Below, in pieces: positions 18,580-26,538 of a stretch of DNA of 34,665 nt (positions within the stretch are counted from its first letter, which is position 1; the number at the start of each line of letters is the position of its first letter). A program made the position numbers and the translations under genes. The stretch is taken from positions 1-34,665 of the forward strand of contig JAUWXM010000003.1 in assembly GCA_030616365.1 (NCBI GenBank), given 5' to 3'. The notes under the pieces were generated by a model. It did not search any database, was not told the origin of the DNA, and worked only from the letters and a program-made list of their open reading frames with translations. The DNA is from a bacterium. Its GTDB lineage: Bacteria; UBP18; UBA7526.

Positions 18580-19901
18580 CCTTTATCACCCGATTTAGCC
18601 CGGATGACTTGAGAAGCCACCCGAGAGGCCATCTCGATACATTCATCCATGTTATTATACCAGAAACTTCCTGAACGACCAGCAATGACTAAGTTGCTTA
18701 TTCGGGAAAGGTCTTTCTTTATCTGGGTCAATCTTTGGGGATAATCAATACGATAGATGGGATAGGCCTCAGGAATCCTTTGATAATGGAAACCCATTAT
18801 CTCCTCCTTCCTCCCTATTAGACCTACCTTCATGAGATCAGCAAGTACTCTATCCTTTAAACCCCGATAATTTTGCCAATAATCGTCTCCCTTCTGACAT
18901 AGGATTTCCAAGCAGAGGCCTGATTGGCCGGAAGGGGCAGCTGATTCATTGAAGAGGGATGGTTGGCTCACCCGACTAAATATGACCTTAGGGTCTCCAT
19001 AATAGCACCATTGATAAGGAAGGAGAGGAGGATGGTTTACCTCCAAAAGATAGAGTAGAAGAGCTCTATATTCTAGACCTCTGGACGGGATTTGTAGCAA
19101 TGAACAGAGGCTGGTGAGGGGGGCGGTCCAGATCACCCTTTCCACTGGCCATCTTTTTCCTTGAATAGAAACGGTCTTTATTCTTTCTTTAGATATCTTG
19201 AATTTTTCCAGAGGATGAGAGACCAATATTTCTCCTTCCAAATCTTTGATCTTCTCGGCCAAAATTTCGCAGAAGGAACCCATCATTCCTTTGGGATAGA
19301 TGAATTTTAAAGAAGCAGCGGGAGGAAAAAGGGCCATTCTGATAAGCCCTATCAGACCTCGTGGGGCGACCTTTTCATTTATTACTGCCTTGATAATCCC
19401 CATCTGGGCCCAGGTAGCGTGTGTCTCTTCGGAAGGAATACCCAAGAATTTCTGGGTATAGTCTCTGAAAAAGACCTCATAGAGGGTGGAGCCATACTGG
19501 TGGAGAATATAATCTCTGAAACTTCTCTCCGGGCCTTTACCCTTAAACCTCTGAGTAATGACATCCCGTGCGGCTCTCAGGGTAATGGGAAGGGGGAGCT
19601 TAAAAAGAGCCTGGGGCTGGAGAGGCCAGGAGTAATAGCGATTGCCAAAATGAACTGCGGTTCGGCGCTCTAAAATTTTGCCTTCATCACCCAATACTTC
19701 TCGAATAAAAGCCAGGACCCTTTGATTATGGGTATAGAATCTATGGGGGCCGATGTCAAAGGTGAAATCTCCGTAGCGAAAACTCTTGGCCAGCCCGCCT
19801 ACCCGCTTCTCCTTTTCCAGAACCAAGACCCTTATCCCGGCCTGGGCTAAGAGATAGGCTATGGTCAGACCAGTTATTCCGGCCCCTACGATCAACACCA
19901 T
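18576..19901 (-). CDS. NAD(P)/FAD-dependent oxidoreductase, protoporphyrinogen oxidase / UDP-galactopyranose mutase-like
   Basis: MVLIVGAGITGLTIAYLLAQAGIRVLVLEKEKRVGGLAKSFRYGDFTFDIGPHRFYTHN (GxGxxG with GG doublet) and C-terminal NLVIAGRSGSFWYNNMDECIEMASRVA. Confidence 0.85.
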   Translation of the reverse strand: MVLIVGAGITGLTIAYLLAQAGIRVLVLEKEKRVGGLAKSFRYGDFTFDIGPHRFYTHNQRVLAFIREVLGDEGKILERRTAVHFGNRYYSWPLQPQALFKLPLPITLRAARDVITQRFKGKGPERSFRDYILHQYGSTLYEVFFRDYTQKFLGIPSEETHATWAQMGIIKAVINEKVAPRGLIGLIRMALFPPAASLKFIYPKGMMGSFCEILAEKIKDLEGEILVSHPLEKFKISKERIKTVSIQGKRWPVERVIWTAPLTSLCSLLQIPSRGLEYRALLLYLLEVNHPPLLPYQWCYYGDPKVIFSRVSQPSLFNESAAPSGQSGLCLEILCQKGDDYWQNYRGLKDRVLADLMKVGLIGRKEEIMGFHYQRIPEAYPIYRIDYPQRLTQIKKDLSRISNLVIAGRSGSFWYNNMDECIEMASRVASQVIRAKSGDKG

Positions 19902-19999
19902 AATTTAAACCCCTAAATCACAAGAATATCCTCGTTATGCTCGGAAAGACGCGATGCACATGAATTTGGGTGGGATCAGACGAATTTACTTCTAACATT

Positions 20000-20896
20000 T
20001 TATTCGTTTGCATCTGTTATCATTCTAATTTCTTCTCGCTTCTGCCTATCTTGCCTCTTTGCTGTCCCATTCTTAGTATGCGATCGTTTACTCCATTTGG
20101 GTAATCTATTTAAACTCTGCCTTAGGAGTTTGACACATTCCTTAAAGAGGCGGTGGGCTTCCTTCTCTCGAAAGCCTTTAGGCAGGAGCTCATCCGGCAA
20201 TTGAGGATCACTTAATAGGATGCTGGATAGTTCTTCTCTCATCGCCCGTTCGAGTTTAAATAATTCCGAATCTTCGCTATGGTTAGGGTCTTCTTTGAAT
20301 TTGGAGAGTCGAGGTCGATATCTCTCTATAAACTGAATATATCTTCTGCTCAATCCTTCCAAATCCCAGATCTGGGAGGCAAATAAAGAGGGCTCCTTTG
20401 GACTGAGGAGCTGAGAGCGAAAGAGCTCTACATACTTCTCCAGATGGTAGTGATTGACTATTTTTCTTACCTCTTTGGTATGCTCATAAGGAGAAATCCA
20501 GAGACTGCGTTGCAACTTCCCAAGCCCAAGTATTAGCAATTTTTTCCTCAATAGGTTCCGGGAAGTCTTTTGAGTTTCTGGAATATCAAAACTTACCAGA
20601 TACCACCTTCCATCCCAATTTCTACTCTTTCTTTTTAAACTAAAGCCTGACCGATTAATCTTTTCCTTTCCCCTTTGGGTTATTTGCAAGAGGACCCGAC
20701 CTTCCCGTTCTGTTCTTTCAATCTCTCCCCTATCCTCAAGGCGCTTGAGAGCAGACTGGGTAGCCCTGCGGCTCTTCTCAAGTTCTCTCATAAGGAATCC
20801 GGTGGGAAGACAAACGAAGTAAGCAAAATCGTTCAGGAATTCCAAGATAATCTTACCCGTAGGAGCCATTCTCTTTCTCCTTATATTATCACTCAT
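20000..20896 (-). CDS. PaaX-like transcriptional regulator (wHTH plus Cas2-like fold domain)
   Basis: N-terminal wHTH SRRATQSALKRLEDRGEIERTEREGRVLLQITQRGKEKI followed by WDGRWYLVSFDIPETQKTSRNLLRKKLLILGLGKLQRSLWISPYE, the PaaX/Cas2-like segment. Confidence 0.78.
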   Translation of the reverse strand: MSDNIRRKRMAPTGKIILEFLNDFAYFVCLPTGFLMRELEKSRRATQSALKRLEDRGEIERTEREGRVLLQITQRGKEKINRSGFSLKRKSRNWDGRWYLVSFDIPETQKTSRNLLRKKLLILGLGKLQRSLWISPYEHTKEVRKIVNHYHLEKYVELFRSQLLSPKEPSLFASQIWDLEGLSRRYIQFIERYRPRLSKFKEDPNHSEDSELFKLERAMREELSSILLSDPQLPDELLPKGFREKEAHRLFKECVKLLRQSLNRLPKWSKRSHTKNGTAKRQDRQKREEIRMITDANE

Positions 20897-20901
20897 TTAG
20901 G

Positions 20902-21100
20902 GTAAACGATCGTCCACTGAATTTGTGCTTAAAAAGATCATTTACCCATTTTCAGTATGCGATCGTTCACTAGAATTGTGTTTGAAAGAATTTGAAGGAG
21001 TAAATTATGCACACTTTAGGTATGCGATCGTTCACTAGAATTGTGTTTGAAAGAATTTGGAGGAATAGATTATACACACTTTAGGTGGACGATCGTTCAT
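20902..21100. promoter_or_regulatory. Four-copy iteron/operator-like array (consensus GTRDRCGATCGTYYAY) directly upstream of the PaaX-like gene
   Basis: CGATCG cores at 20907, 20960, 21025 and 21090 (spacing 53, 65, 65). Unit GTATGCGATCGTTCACTAGAATTGTGTTTGAAAGAATTTG... is nearly identical in copies 2 and 3. A fifth core, AGTATGCGATCGTTTACT, lies at 20081 inside the gene. Confidence 0.7.
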
Positions 21101-21198
21101 TAATTTGAGGAATTTCAATGATGGATGCTACTTGCTTGGCTCATTTCTGAGCGGAGCGAAGAAACAAGGTTCTTGGGCGAAAGTGAAAGGCTTTCTTA

Positions 21199-21345
21199 TT
21201 TTCGAACGAAGTGAGAAAAGAGACAACTTGCTTGGCTCATTTTCGAACGAAGTGAGAAAAGAGACAACTTGCTTGGCTCATTTTCGAACGAAGTGAGAAA
21301 AGAGACAACTTGCTTGGCTCATTTTCGAACAGGGTGAGAAAACAA
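21199..21345. repeat. 41-bp tandem repeat, three full copies plus a partial fourth
   Basis: TTTTCGAACGAAGTGAGAAAAGAGACAACTTGCTTGGCTCA begins at 21199, 21240 and 21281; a diverged copy begins at 21322; a related sequence sits upstream at 21128-21166. Confidence 0.9.
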
Positions 21346-21367
21346 GGTTCTGCGAAGCAGGTTCTTA

Positions 21368-21495
21368 TTTGGAGAATTGGGCGGCCAGCTTAGGAATGAT
21401 CGCTGATTAACCGCCGGGCTTTGAGAATAAGGCAGCGACATGCCTCTTGACACTATAGCCTAAGGTAGAATCGTAGATGATTCCCCAGGAGGAGA
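21368..21495. pseudogene. ~128-bp duplicated fragment of the 3' end and downstream flank of the minor-pilin gene 26102..26491
   Basis: 21368-21495 aligns to 26063-26190 with about three mismatches by eye; both encode SWGIIYDSTLGYSVKRHVAALFSKPGG. Confidence 0.88.
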
Positions 21496-21549
21496 TGCTT
21501 CTCGATCTCATCAAGGTAAGCCTCACTCCGTTCGGCAGAAAGGGATGCA

Positions 21550-21610
21550 AACAGATGTAAGCGGATTCATACGGATTTACTCCTAGGTGCCCTATCCGTT
21601 TGCATCTGTT
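21550..21610. repeat. Imperfect long inverted repeat
   Basis: AACAGATGTAAGCGGAT (21550-21566) pairs with ATCCGTTTGCATCTGTT (21594-21610) with two mismatched positions. Confidence 0.8.
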
Positions 21611-21869
21611 ATAATTTGTTTGAATCCATTTTCCTGTAATTTTGAAATCCCGATGCTTCAAGGTATCTCTGCATTGTCTTGTGCTTTTGGCTGTGGACAT
21701 CCTTAATTCCGTCAAACCTTCCCTCTACTCTATTAGTGGTATTACCATTGCAATGCGGTTGTTGGATTTAGCCTTTATTCTTCCTTCTTTTAGTCTGCGG
21801 ACTATGATGTCGTCAAGCCAACCTTTTGTTGTTTAAGATACTACTTTCCATATAGAATTAAATTAGAAT

Positions 21870-21980
21870 CTAATACGTTGTATTAAAAAATGTATTAATC
21901 TCATTCTTATTAATCAATGAGCCATCCATAATCACAAAGTTCCAGTATTCTGTTGTGGCGAGCCCTGATTTAAGAGCCAT
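21870..21980 (-). CDS. Small ORF, 36 aa, function unknown
   Basis: GGAGG-N7-ATG just after the stop of 21981..23513; translation MALKSGLATTEYWNFVIMDGSLINKNEINTFFNTTY. Confidence 0.3.
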   Translation of the reverse strand: MALKSGLATTEYWNFVIMDGSLINKNEINTFFNTTY

Positions 21981-23513
21981 CTAAAAGCCTCCTGTATAGC
22001 AGCGAAGATAATCCAAGAGACAGGTAGTAGTCGCCGGCCGTTGCGAATCCAAAAGCGTAAAATAAATATCTGAGTCAGAACTGGAGTATTGGAGATAAGA
22101 AGACATTCTTAAAATACCATCTACATAGACCTTGCCGTAATTGCCTTTTATAGTTATTCTATAAATATGGAAAGCATCCCTTGTATTCATATAGTAAAGT
22201 TGTGTAGCCGAGGTGCCGTGGAGGGATACTTTACTGGAATCAATCCCAAAGCAAACGCGTTTAACACCATCATGAAAATAGAAGTATAGACGGTACGTCC
22301 CTGAGTAATATTTTGCCCTTATTTCGATTATATTGCCATTAGCATTAGAACCCAAAATATTTGGGAGAGCGTAAGTAAGTCCAAAACCTGGAACGCGTGT
22401 GACAGTTAATATTCCATTGCTTACGGAGCAGTTACTCTCATCACCACCTAGTGTCCACACAGGGTCTGCTGCAGTGGGCAATTCATTTGCTTCATACATT
22501 ACTGTCCAATGAAAGAGAACATTTTCTACCTTTATAAGGACTCCTTCAGATACTTTGGTGTTACCTGCTTGGTCGAAAGCTTTGGCATAGATAATATATT
22601 CGCCATCAGGAAATAGAGGATCGCCATATTCATCAAGAGCTGTAGTATCCCAATCTACCTGATAATTGCCTTGAATAAATCTATCTTTATTGTCAAAGCC
22701 TATCCTTATTCCTGTTCCTTCCCAGTTATCCGGAGTATCATCTGGATATCCTGCCCAGAACTCTACCATAGTTATTCCTGAACCCTTAAGCCAATCAGAG
22801 GCAAAGGCTTTTGGCGTATAGGTACCACTTATGGTTTTCATTTCTTCGTTAGGGTCTGGATCGGTTATTCTTACTTCTTTAACCTCTGCACTTTCTCGCT
22901 TTTCTAAGAAACTCCTTTGTAGTGCTGGAGTAAGAGTAAACCAAGCATCATCTGGTACTATGTCAACTCTCGCTTGCTCATAACAATATTCTACTAAGCC
23001 ATCGCAGCGAAAAGTTTTGCCTGGGTTTTTATATCCCCAGAAGAAACGATACTTGGCTCCCAACTCTTCCTGTCTCTTAGCAATATTTACAATCTTTCGA
23101 CGTTGAAAACAACTAAGTGAGGGTTCATATCTAACATCCCAGAAATCGCCCATTTCGTGGAATGCACGAAAAGTGATTTCGTGAACTCCCGGCTCAACAG
23201 AAAGGCCAAGAAGAATCTTCCAGACTTCCTCCGGCGCTGCATTAGATTCTAATACCCTATGCTGCTTCATATATGTATCCAAATCATCAGGATTATTAGG
23301 CTTTCCTGTTTCTCCATTTATATCCTTCCACTCCCGATAAAGACCAGCGTGTCCAATGAACCAGATGATGGGTATGTGCTTACCAAGATCACTATAGATG
23401 GCATCGCCTTTCTCGAAGTAATAACGCTCAGCAGCATAGGCATTGCCAAACATCATTAAAACCAAAAATGATACTATCAACGATAGCTTTAAAACCTTAC
23501 TTGTTCTGAACAT
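21981..23513 (-). CDS. Secreted multidomain protein: permuted NlpC/P60 (YiiX/LRAT-like) cysteine hydrolase-like domain, Ig-like segment, C-terminal lectin/laminin-G-like domain
   Basis: Signal peptide ending GNAYAA; GDAIYSDLGKHIPIIWFIGHAGLY (His motif) before FRCDGLVEYCYEQ (Cys motif); C-terminal beta-rich NIIEIRAKYYSGTYRLYFYFHDGVKR...KGNYGKVYVDGIL. Confidence 0.65.
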   Translation of the reverse strand: MFRTSKVLKLSLIVSFLVLMMFGNAYAAERYYFEKGDAIYSDLGKHIPIIWFIGHAGLYREWKDINGETGKPNNPDDLDTYMKQHRVLESNAAPEEVWKILLGLSVEPGVHEITFRAFHEMGDFWDVRYEPSLSCFQRRKIVNIAKRQEELGAKYRFFWGYKNPGKTFRCDGLVEYCYEQARVDIVPDDAWFTLTPALQRSFLEKRESAEVKEVRITDPDPNEEMKTISGTYTPKAFASDWLKGSGITMVEFWAGYPDDTPDNWEGTGIRIGFDNKDRFIQGNYQVDWDTTALDEYGDPLFPDGEYIIYAKAFDQAGNTKVSEGVLIKVENVLFHWTVMYEANELPTAADPVWTLGGDESNCSVSNGILTVTRVPGFGLTYALPNILGSNANGNIIEIRAKYYSGTYRLYFYFHDGVKRVCFGIDSSKVSLHGTSATQLYYMNTRDAFHIYRITIKGNYGKVYVDGILRMSSYLQYSSSDSDIYFTLLDSQRPATTTCLLDYLRCYTGGF

Positions 23514-23541
23514 AATTCCTTCCTCCTTATCCGGATGCTTT

Positions 23542-24510
23542 TTAGAAAGCTCCGCCTTTATATTTAAATCTCTTTATTACAGTCTTTTCTGTTCCATCAG
23601 GGTTCATCATCATAAAATAATGGGGAGTTATAAAAAGAAGTCTCTGATACCAGGGAGGAAGCTTCATTGGGCAGGCAAAATAAAGGATCTTTTTGCCATC
23701 TGGTGTCCATTGGAGCCCCCAATACTCGTAGTCTTCTTCAATCGTTGTTAAACGAGTCTTATGGAGGTCAATATACTCTTTCCTGTACCCCTCCTTTCTT
23801 CCCCATCCCGGGGGTTTTGTCGAACGAGCCTTAAGATACCAAGATTCGAATTTATCTATCTCTACTACATAAATAACCTCTGTCCGTTCATCGGAACTTA
23901 GAATGTTCTCGTGCCCAATAAAGACCATCCTTTTTCCATCAGGGGAGGTTTTCGACGAATCATCAACCCTCTGCTCATGTAGAGCAGATTGTATCTTGCC
24001 TAAAGGCCACGAGGGTAGTTCAAAGAATGAAATAATTTGGCCGTGACGGTTAGAAACTACGGCTAATTTTTCATTCTTTCCATCCGCATCGATAATATAA
24101 ACACCACTTTGTGGCGACTCATCGTAGACAATATCGGCTTTAAAAGCAATCTTTCTGCCATCAGGAGACCAAGCGATAGGTTGAGCATAATCATCAGGTG
24201 AATAAAATGCGGCCTTTTTAGTCAAGAGTTTTTGTTCAGTTCCATCTATATTTGCAATCCACAGCCCATCTCGGTTATTATAGGCGACCTTGGTCCCATC
24301 TGGCGAGAGTGCGGGATTGCACATATCCTCTTTTATAGGTATGCGTTTAATCTCACCGGTGGATAGGTTCAACAGGAAAGAATGACAATAGGCATCGCAA
24401 AACACAATTTTCCCTTTGAGTCCCATGCCTCGAAGGTCAAGCACACTTTCACAACCGGTTAAAGAAAGAAGGAAGAGAATAAGGATAAGAAATATTATCC
24501 GCTTCGACAT
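23542..24510 (-). CDS. Lipoprotein with TolB-like / PD40 beta-propeller repeats
   Basis: Lipobox LLSLTGCES; repeats NPALSPDGTKVAYN, PIAWSPDGRKIAFK, KTSPDGKRMVFIG, QWTPDGKKILYF. Confidence 0.85.
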   Translation of the reverse strand: MSKRIIFLILILFLLSLTGCESVLDLRGMGLKGKIVFCDAYCHSFLLNLSTGEIKRIPIKEDMCNPALSPDGTKVAYNNRDGLWIANIDGTEQKLLTKKAAFYSPDDYAQPIAWSPDGRKIAFKADIVYDESPQSGVYIIDADGKNEKLAVVSNRHGQIISFFELPSWPLGKIQSALHEQRVDDSSKTSPDGKRMVFIGHENILSSDERTEVIYVVEIDKFESWYLKARSTKPPGWGRKEGYRKEYIDLHKTRLTTIEEDYEYWGLQWTPDGKKILYFACPMKLPPWYQRLLFITPHYFMMMNPDGTEKTVIKRFKYKGGAF

Positions 24511-24540
24511 TGTCTGATTAATCTCCTTCTCTTTAATGCC

Positions 24541-25827
24541 TTACTCTTGATACTCTTCTCCGGTTAAGGTTTTATAAGCTTCCTTTAGTTCGGTTTTTAT
24601 AAATTCATCAGTTACTCTTTCAATGGCCATTCTTATTGGTTCTGCTGCTCGCTGGTCTTTAATCTTAGCCAGGGCAGAGCCAGATTCCATCACTAAATAC
24701 TCGTCTTCATTTTCTAGGAAAGCTATTAAAGGCTCTACTGCTCTTGGGTCACCTATCTCTCCTAAAGATTCTATAGCACGAATCTGTTTTTCAGTAGTTC
24801 CGGTTTGAAGGATATTCAATAAGGGGTCTACTGCTCTATTATCCTTTAAGAATCCTAAGGCAAGGATTGCAGCGCAAGCAATGGTTTCACTCTCATCGTT
24901 CAAAAGATCCATCAAAGGCTCTATGGCTCTTGGGTCATTTAATAGTCCCAGAGCCCGAATAACTCCAATCCTAACATCTGCGCTACTATCCGATAACTTC
25001 TCAATAAGAGGAGGCACAGCATCAGTATTACCTATATAACCCAGGCCAAGAGCAGCTGAAGTGCGTATCTGTTTACTCTCATCAGATAAGGATTGAATTA
25101 AAGCTTGAGTGGCAGCTCTGTCACCTATTTCACCTAAAGCGAATGCTACTTCAGCACGAACAAATTCTGTTTCAGTGCTACTCTGAAGGACCTCAATTAG
25201 TGGCCCCACAGCGCTACTATCTTTGATGGCCGCTAATATTTCAAGATACATTTTTCTAAGGATTTCGTTTTTGCTTGGGTCTTTGAAAGCAATCAGGAGT
25301 TTAGGGACCGCTGGCTTCCCTATTTCTTTTAGCGTCTCTGCTGCCATAGTTAAGTCTTCCCAGGAACCAGAAATAAGAGATCCTTCTATCTTGGCAATCT
25401 GTCTGGCTATGCTGGTAAATGTGAAGGTGACTATTTCGGAAGAGCCCTCGAGCATGGCTCGCTCTTCTGCTTGATAGGCAAAGGCCTGAAGGGTATGTTT
25501 ATCATCTGGTAGGTCTGTTATATCTAATTTGAAGGTATGGGTTCCTTCTTTAATTTGAGCTGGATTATCGTGTGTGGCCACTGATTTCGCATCGAGTTTG
25601 AGTTTAATTGTTCTAACATTTCCCTTCCCTTTTTCTTTAGGACCAAAGTCAACTATTACATCAAGTGAGTCTTCATAGATTTTTGCTCCATTCTGTGGCG
25701 AGGTAATACTCACTCTCGGAGCTACTTTCGGATTTTTAGCCAAAGAGGTGCTCACCATGGATAAGATCAAGATTGAACATACCCCGAGCGTTAAAAAAAA
25801 CGTTCCTAATTTTTTATGCTTCTTCAT
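24541..25827 (-). CDS. Exported HEAT-repeat (PBS-lyase type) protein with N-terminal Ig-like segment
   Basis: Signal peptide; PRVSITSPQNGAKIYED; repeats such as VPPLIEKLSDSSADVRIGVIRALGLLNDPRAIEPLMDLL. Confidence 0.9.
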   Translation of the reverse strand: MKKHKKLGTFFLTLGVCSILILSMVSTSLAKNPKVAPRVSITSPQNGAKIYEDSLDVIVDFGPKEKGKGNVRTIKLKLDAKSVATHDNPAQIKEGTHTFKLDITDLPDDKHTLQAFAYQAEERAMLEGSSEIVTFTFTSIARQIAKIEGSLISGSWEDLTMAAETLKEIGKPAVPKLLIAFKDPSKNEILRKMYLEILAAIKDSSAVGPLIEVLQSSTETEFVRAEVAFALGEIGDRAATQALIQSLSDESKQIRTSAALGLGYIGNTDAVPPLIEKLSDSSADVRIGVIRALGLLNDPRAIEPLMDLLNDESETIACAAILALGFLKDNRAVDPLLNILQTGTTEKQIRAIESLGEIGDPRAVEPLIAFLENEDEYLVMESGSALAKIKDQRAAEPIRMAIERVTDEFIKTELKEAYKTLTGEEYQE

Positions 25828-26101
25828 TCTTCAGCCTCCTTAAAATTTTGTTTTGATTGACATTTTTAAATATATCACAAGATTGTTTATTTATCGAGTG
25901 TTTTTTTACCTTTTAATACAATTCCTGCCAGTTGGTGATGGTGATTTTGGTTTCTCCTTTTTATTTGATTCATCAAGAGAAGAAAAAGTATCTTTTTGTA
26001 CATCTTGAGTGATGTTATTTCACCCGGAGTTTTTTAATTTTTTCATTCCTCTTATTTTACTCTTTGGAGAATTGGGCGGCCAACTTAGGAATGATCGCTG
26101 A

Positions 26102-26491
26102 TTAACCGCCGGGCTTTGAGAATAAGGCAGCGACATGCCTCTTGACACTATAGCCTAAGGTAGAATCGTAGATGATCCCCCAGGAAGAGACATATTTGGA
26201 GTAATCTCCTCCCCCAGTATAAATGAGAGAAAAGGAACCTTCTCCAAGTTCTCGAATGGTGTAATGGTCATCAAATGTTATCCAATCATTATCTGTATCG
26301 CCCAGGGAGTATTGGGCGTATTGGAGGCCGGCATCGGCAAGATAGAGGGCGACAGTGGATTGTTTCTCCCGGACGGAGGTATTGGTCTCAGAGGCCATCA
26401 TCATGGTGAAGACCATTCCCAGCATCATGATGACAATCAGGATGAATAGAGCCATCACTAAAGCGACGCCACTCTCTTTTTTCTGGGGCAT
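26102..26491 (-). CDS. Minor pilin / GspK-PilX-like protein
   Basis: MPQKKESGVALVMALFILIVIMMLGMVFTMMMASETNTSVREKQSTVALYLADAGLQYAQYSL. Confidence 0.8.
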   Translation of the reverse strand: MPQKKESGVALVMALFILIVIMMLGMVFTMMMASETNTSVREKQSTVALYLADAGLQYAQYSLGDTDNDWITFDDHYTIRELGEGSFSLIYTGGGDYSKYVSSWGIIYDSTLGYSVKRHVAALFSKPGG

Positions 26492-26510
26492 AGAACCTCC
26501 GAAATTTAGG

Positions 26511-26538
26511 GTTAAGGGTTAAGGATTAAGGGTTAAGG
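26511..26538. repeat. Heptanucleotide tandem repeat (GTTAAGG)x4
   Basis: GTTAAGG GTTAAGG ATTAAGG GTTAAGG, abutting the stop codon of 26539..27153. Confidence 0.9.

Noticed and set aside
5708-19901. RiPP biosynthesis (many radical SAM/SPASM genes)
   Set aside because: No recognisable precursor peptide, leader-binding domain or peptidase/transporter was seen; a small precursor below the ORF cutoff cannot be fully excluded.
20902-21100. Regularly spaced repeats resembling a CRISPR array, next to a protein with a Cas2-like fold segment
   Set aside because: The sequence between repeats is itself conserved (65-bp units), repeats are few and degenerate, no cas1 or effector gene is present, and the Cas2-like segment is the normal PaaX-family domain.
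21105-21296. Tracked 63-aa ORF
   Set aside because: Runs through a 41-bp tandem repeat whose period is not a multiple of 3; no protein-like composition.
21407-21715. Tracked 102-aa minus-strand ORF
   Set aside because: Its C-terminus is the duplicated pilin fragment and the N-terminal part has no recognisable family; treated as chimeric/pseudogene sequence.
21642-21870. Possible degraded gene on the minus strand (frame reading KGWLDDIIVRRLKEGRIKAKSNNRIAMVIPLIE)
   Set aside because: Interrupted by stops and not recognised as any family; insufficient evidence to call a pseudogene or transposase remnant.
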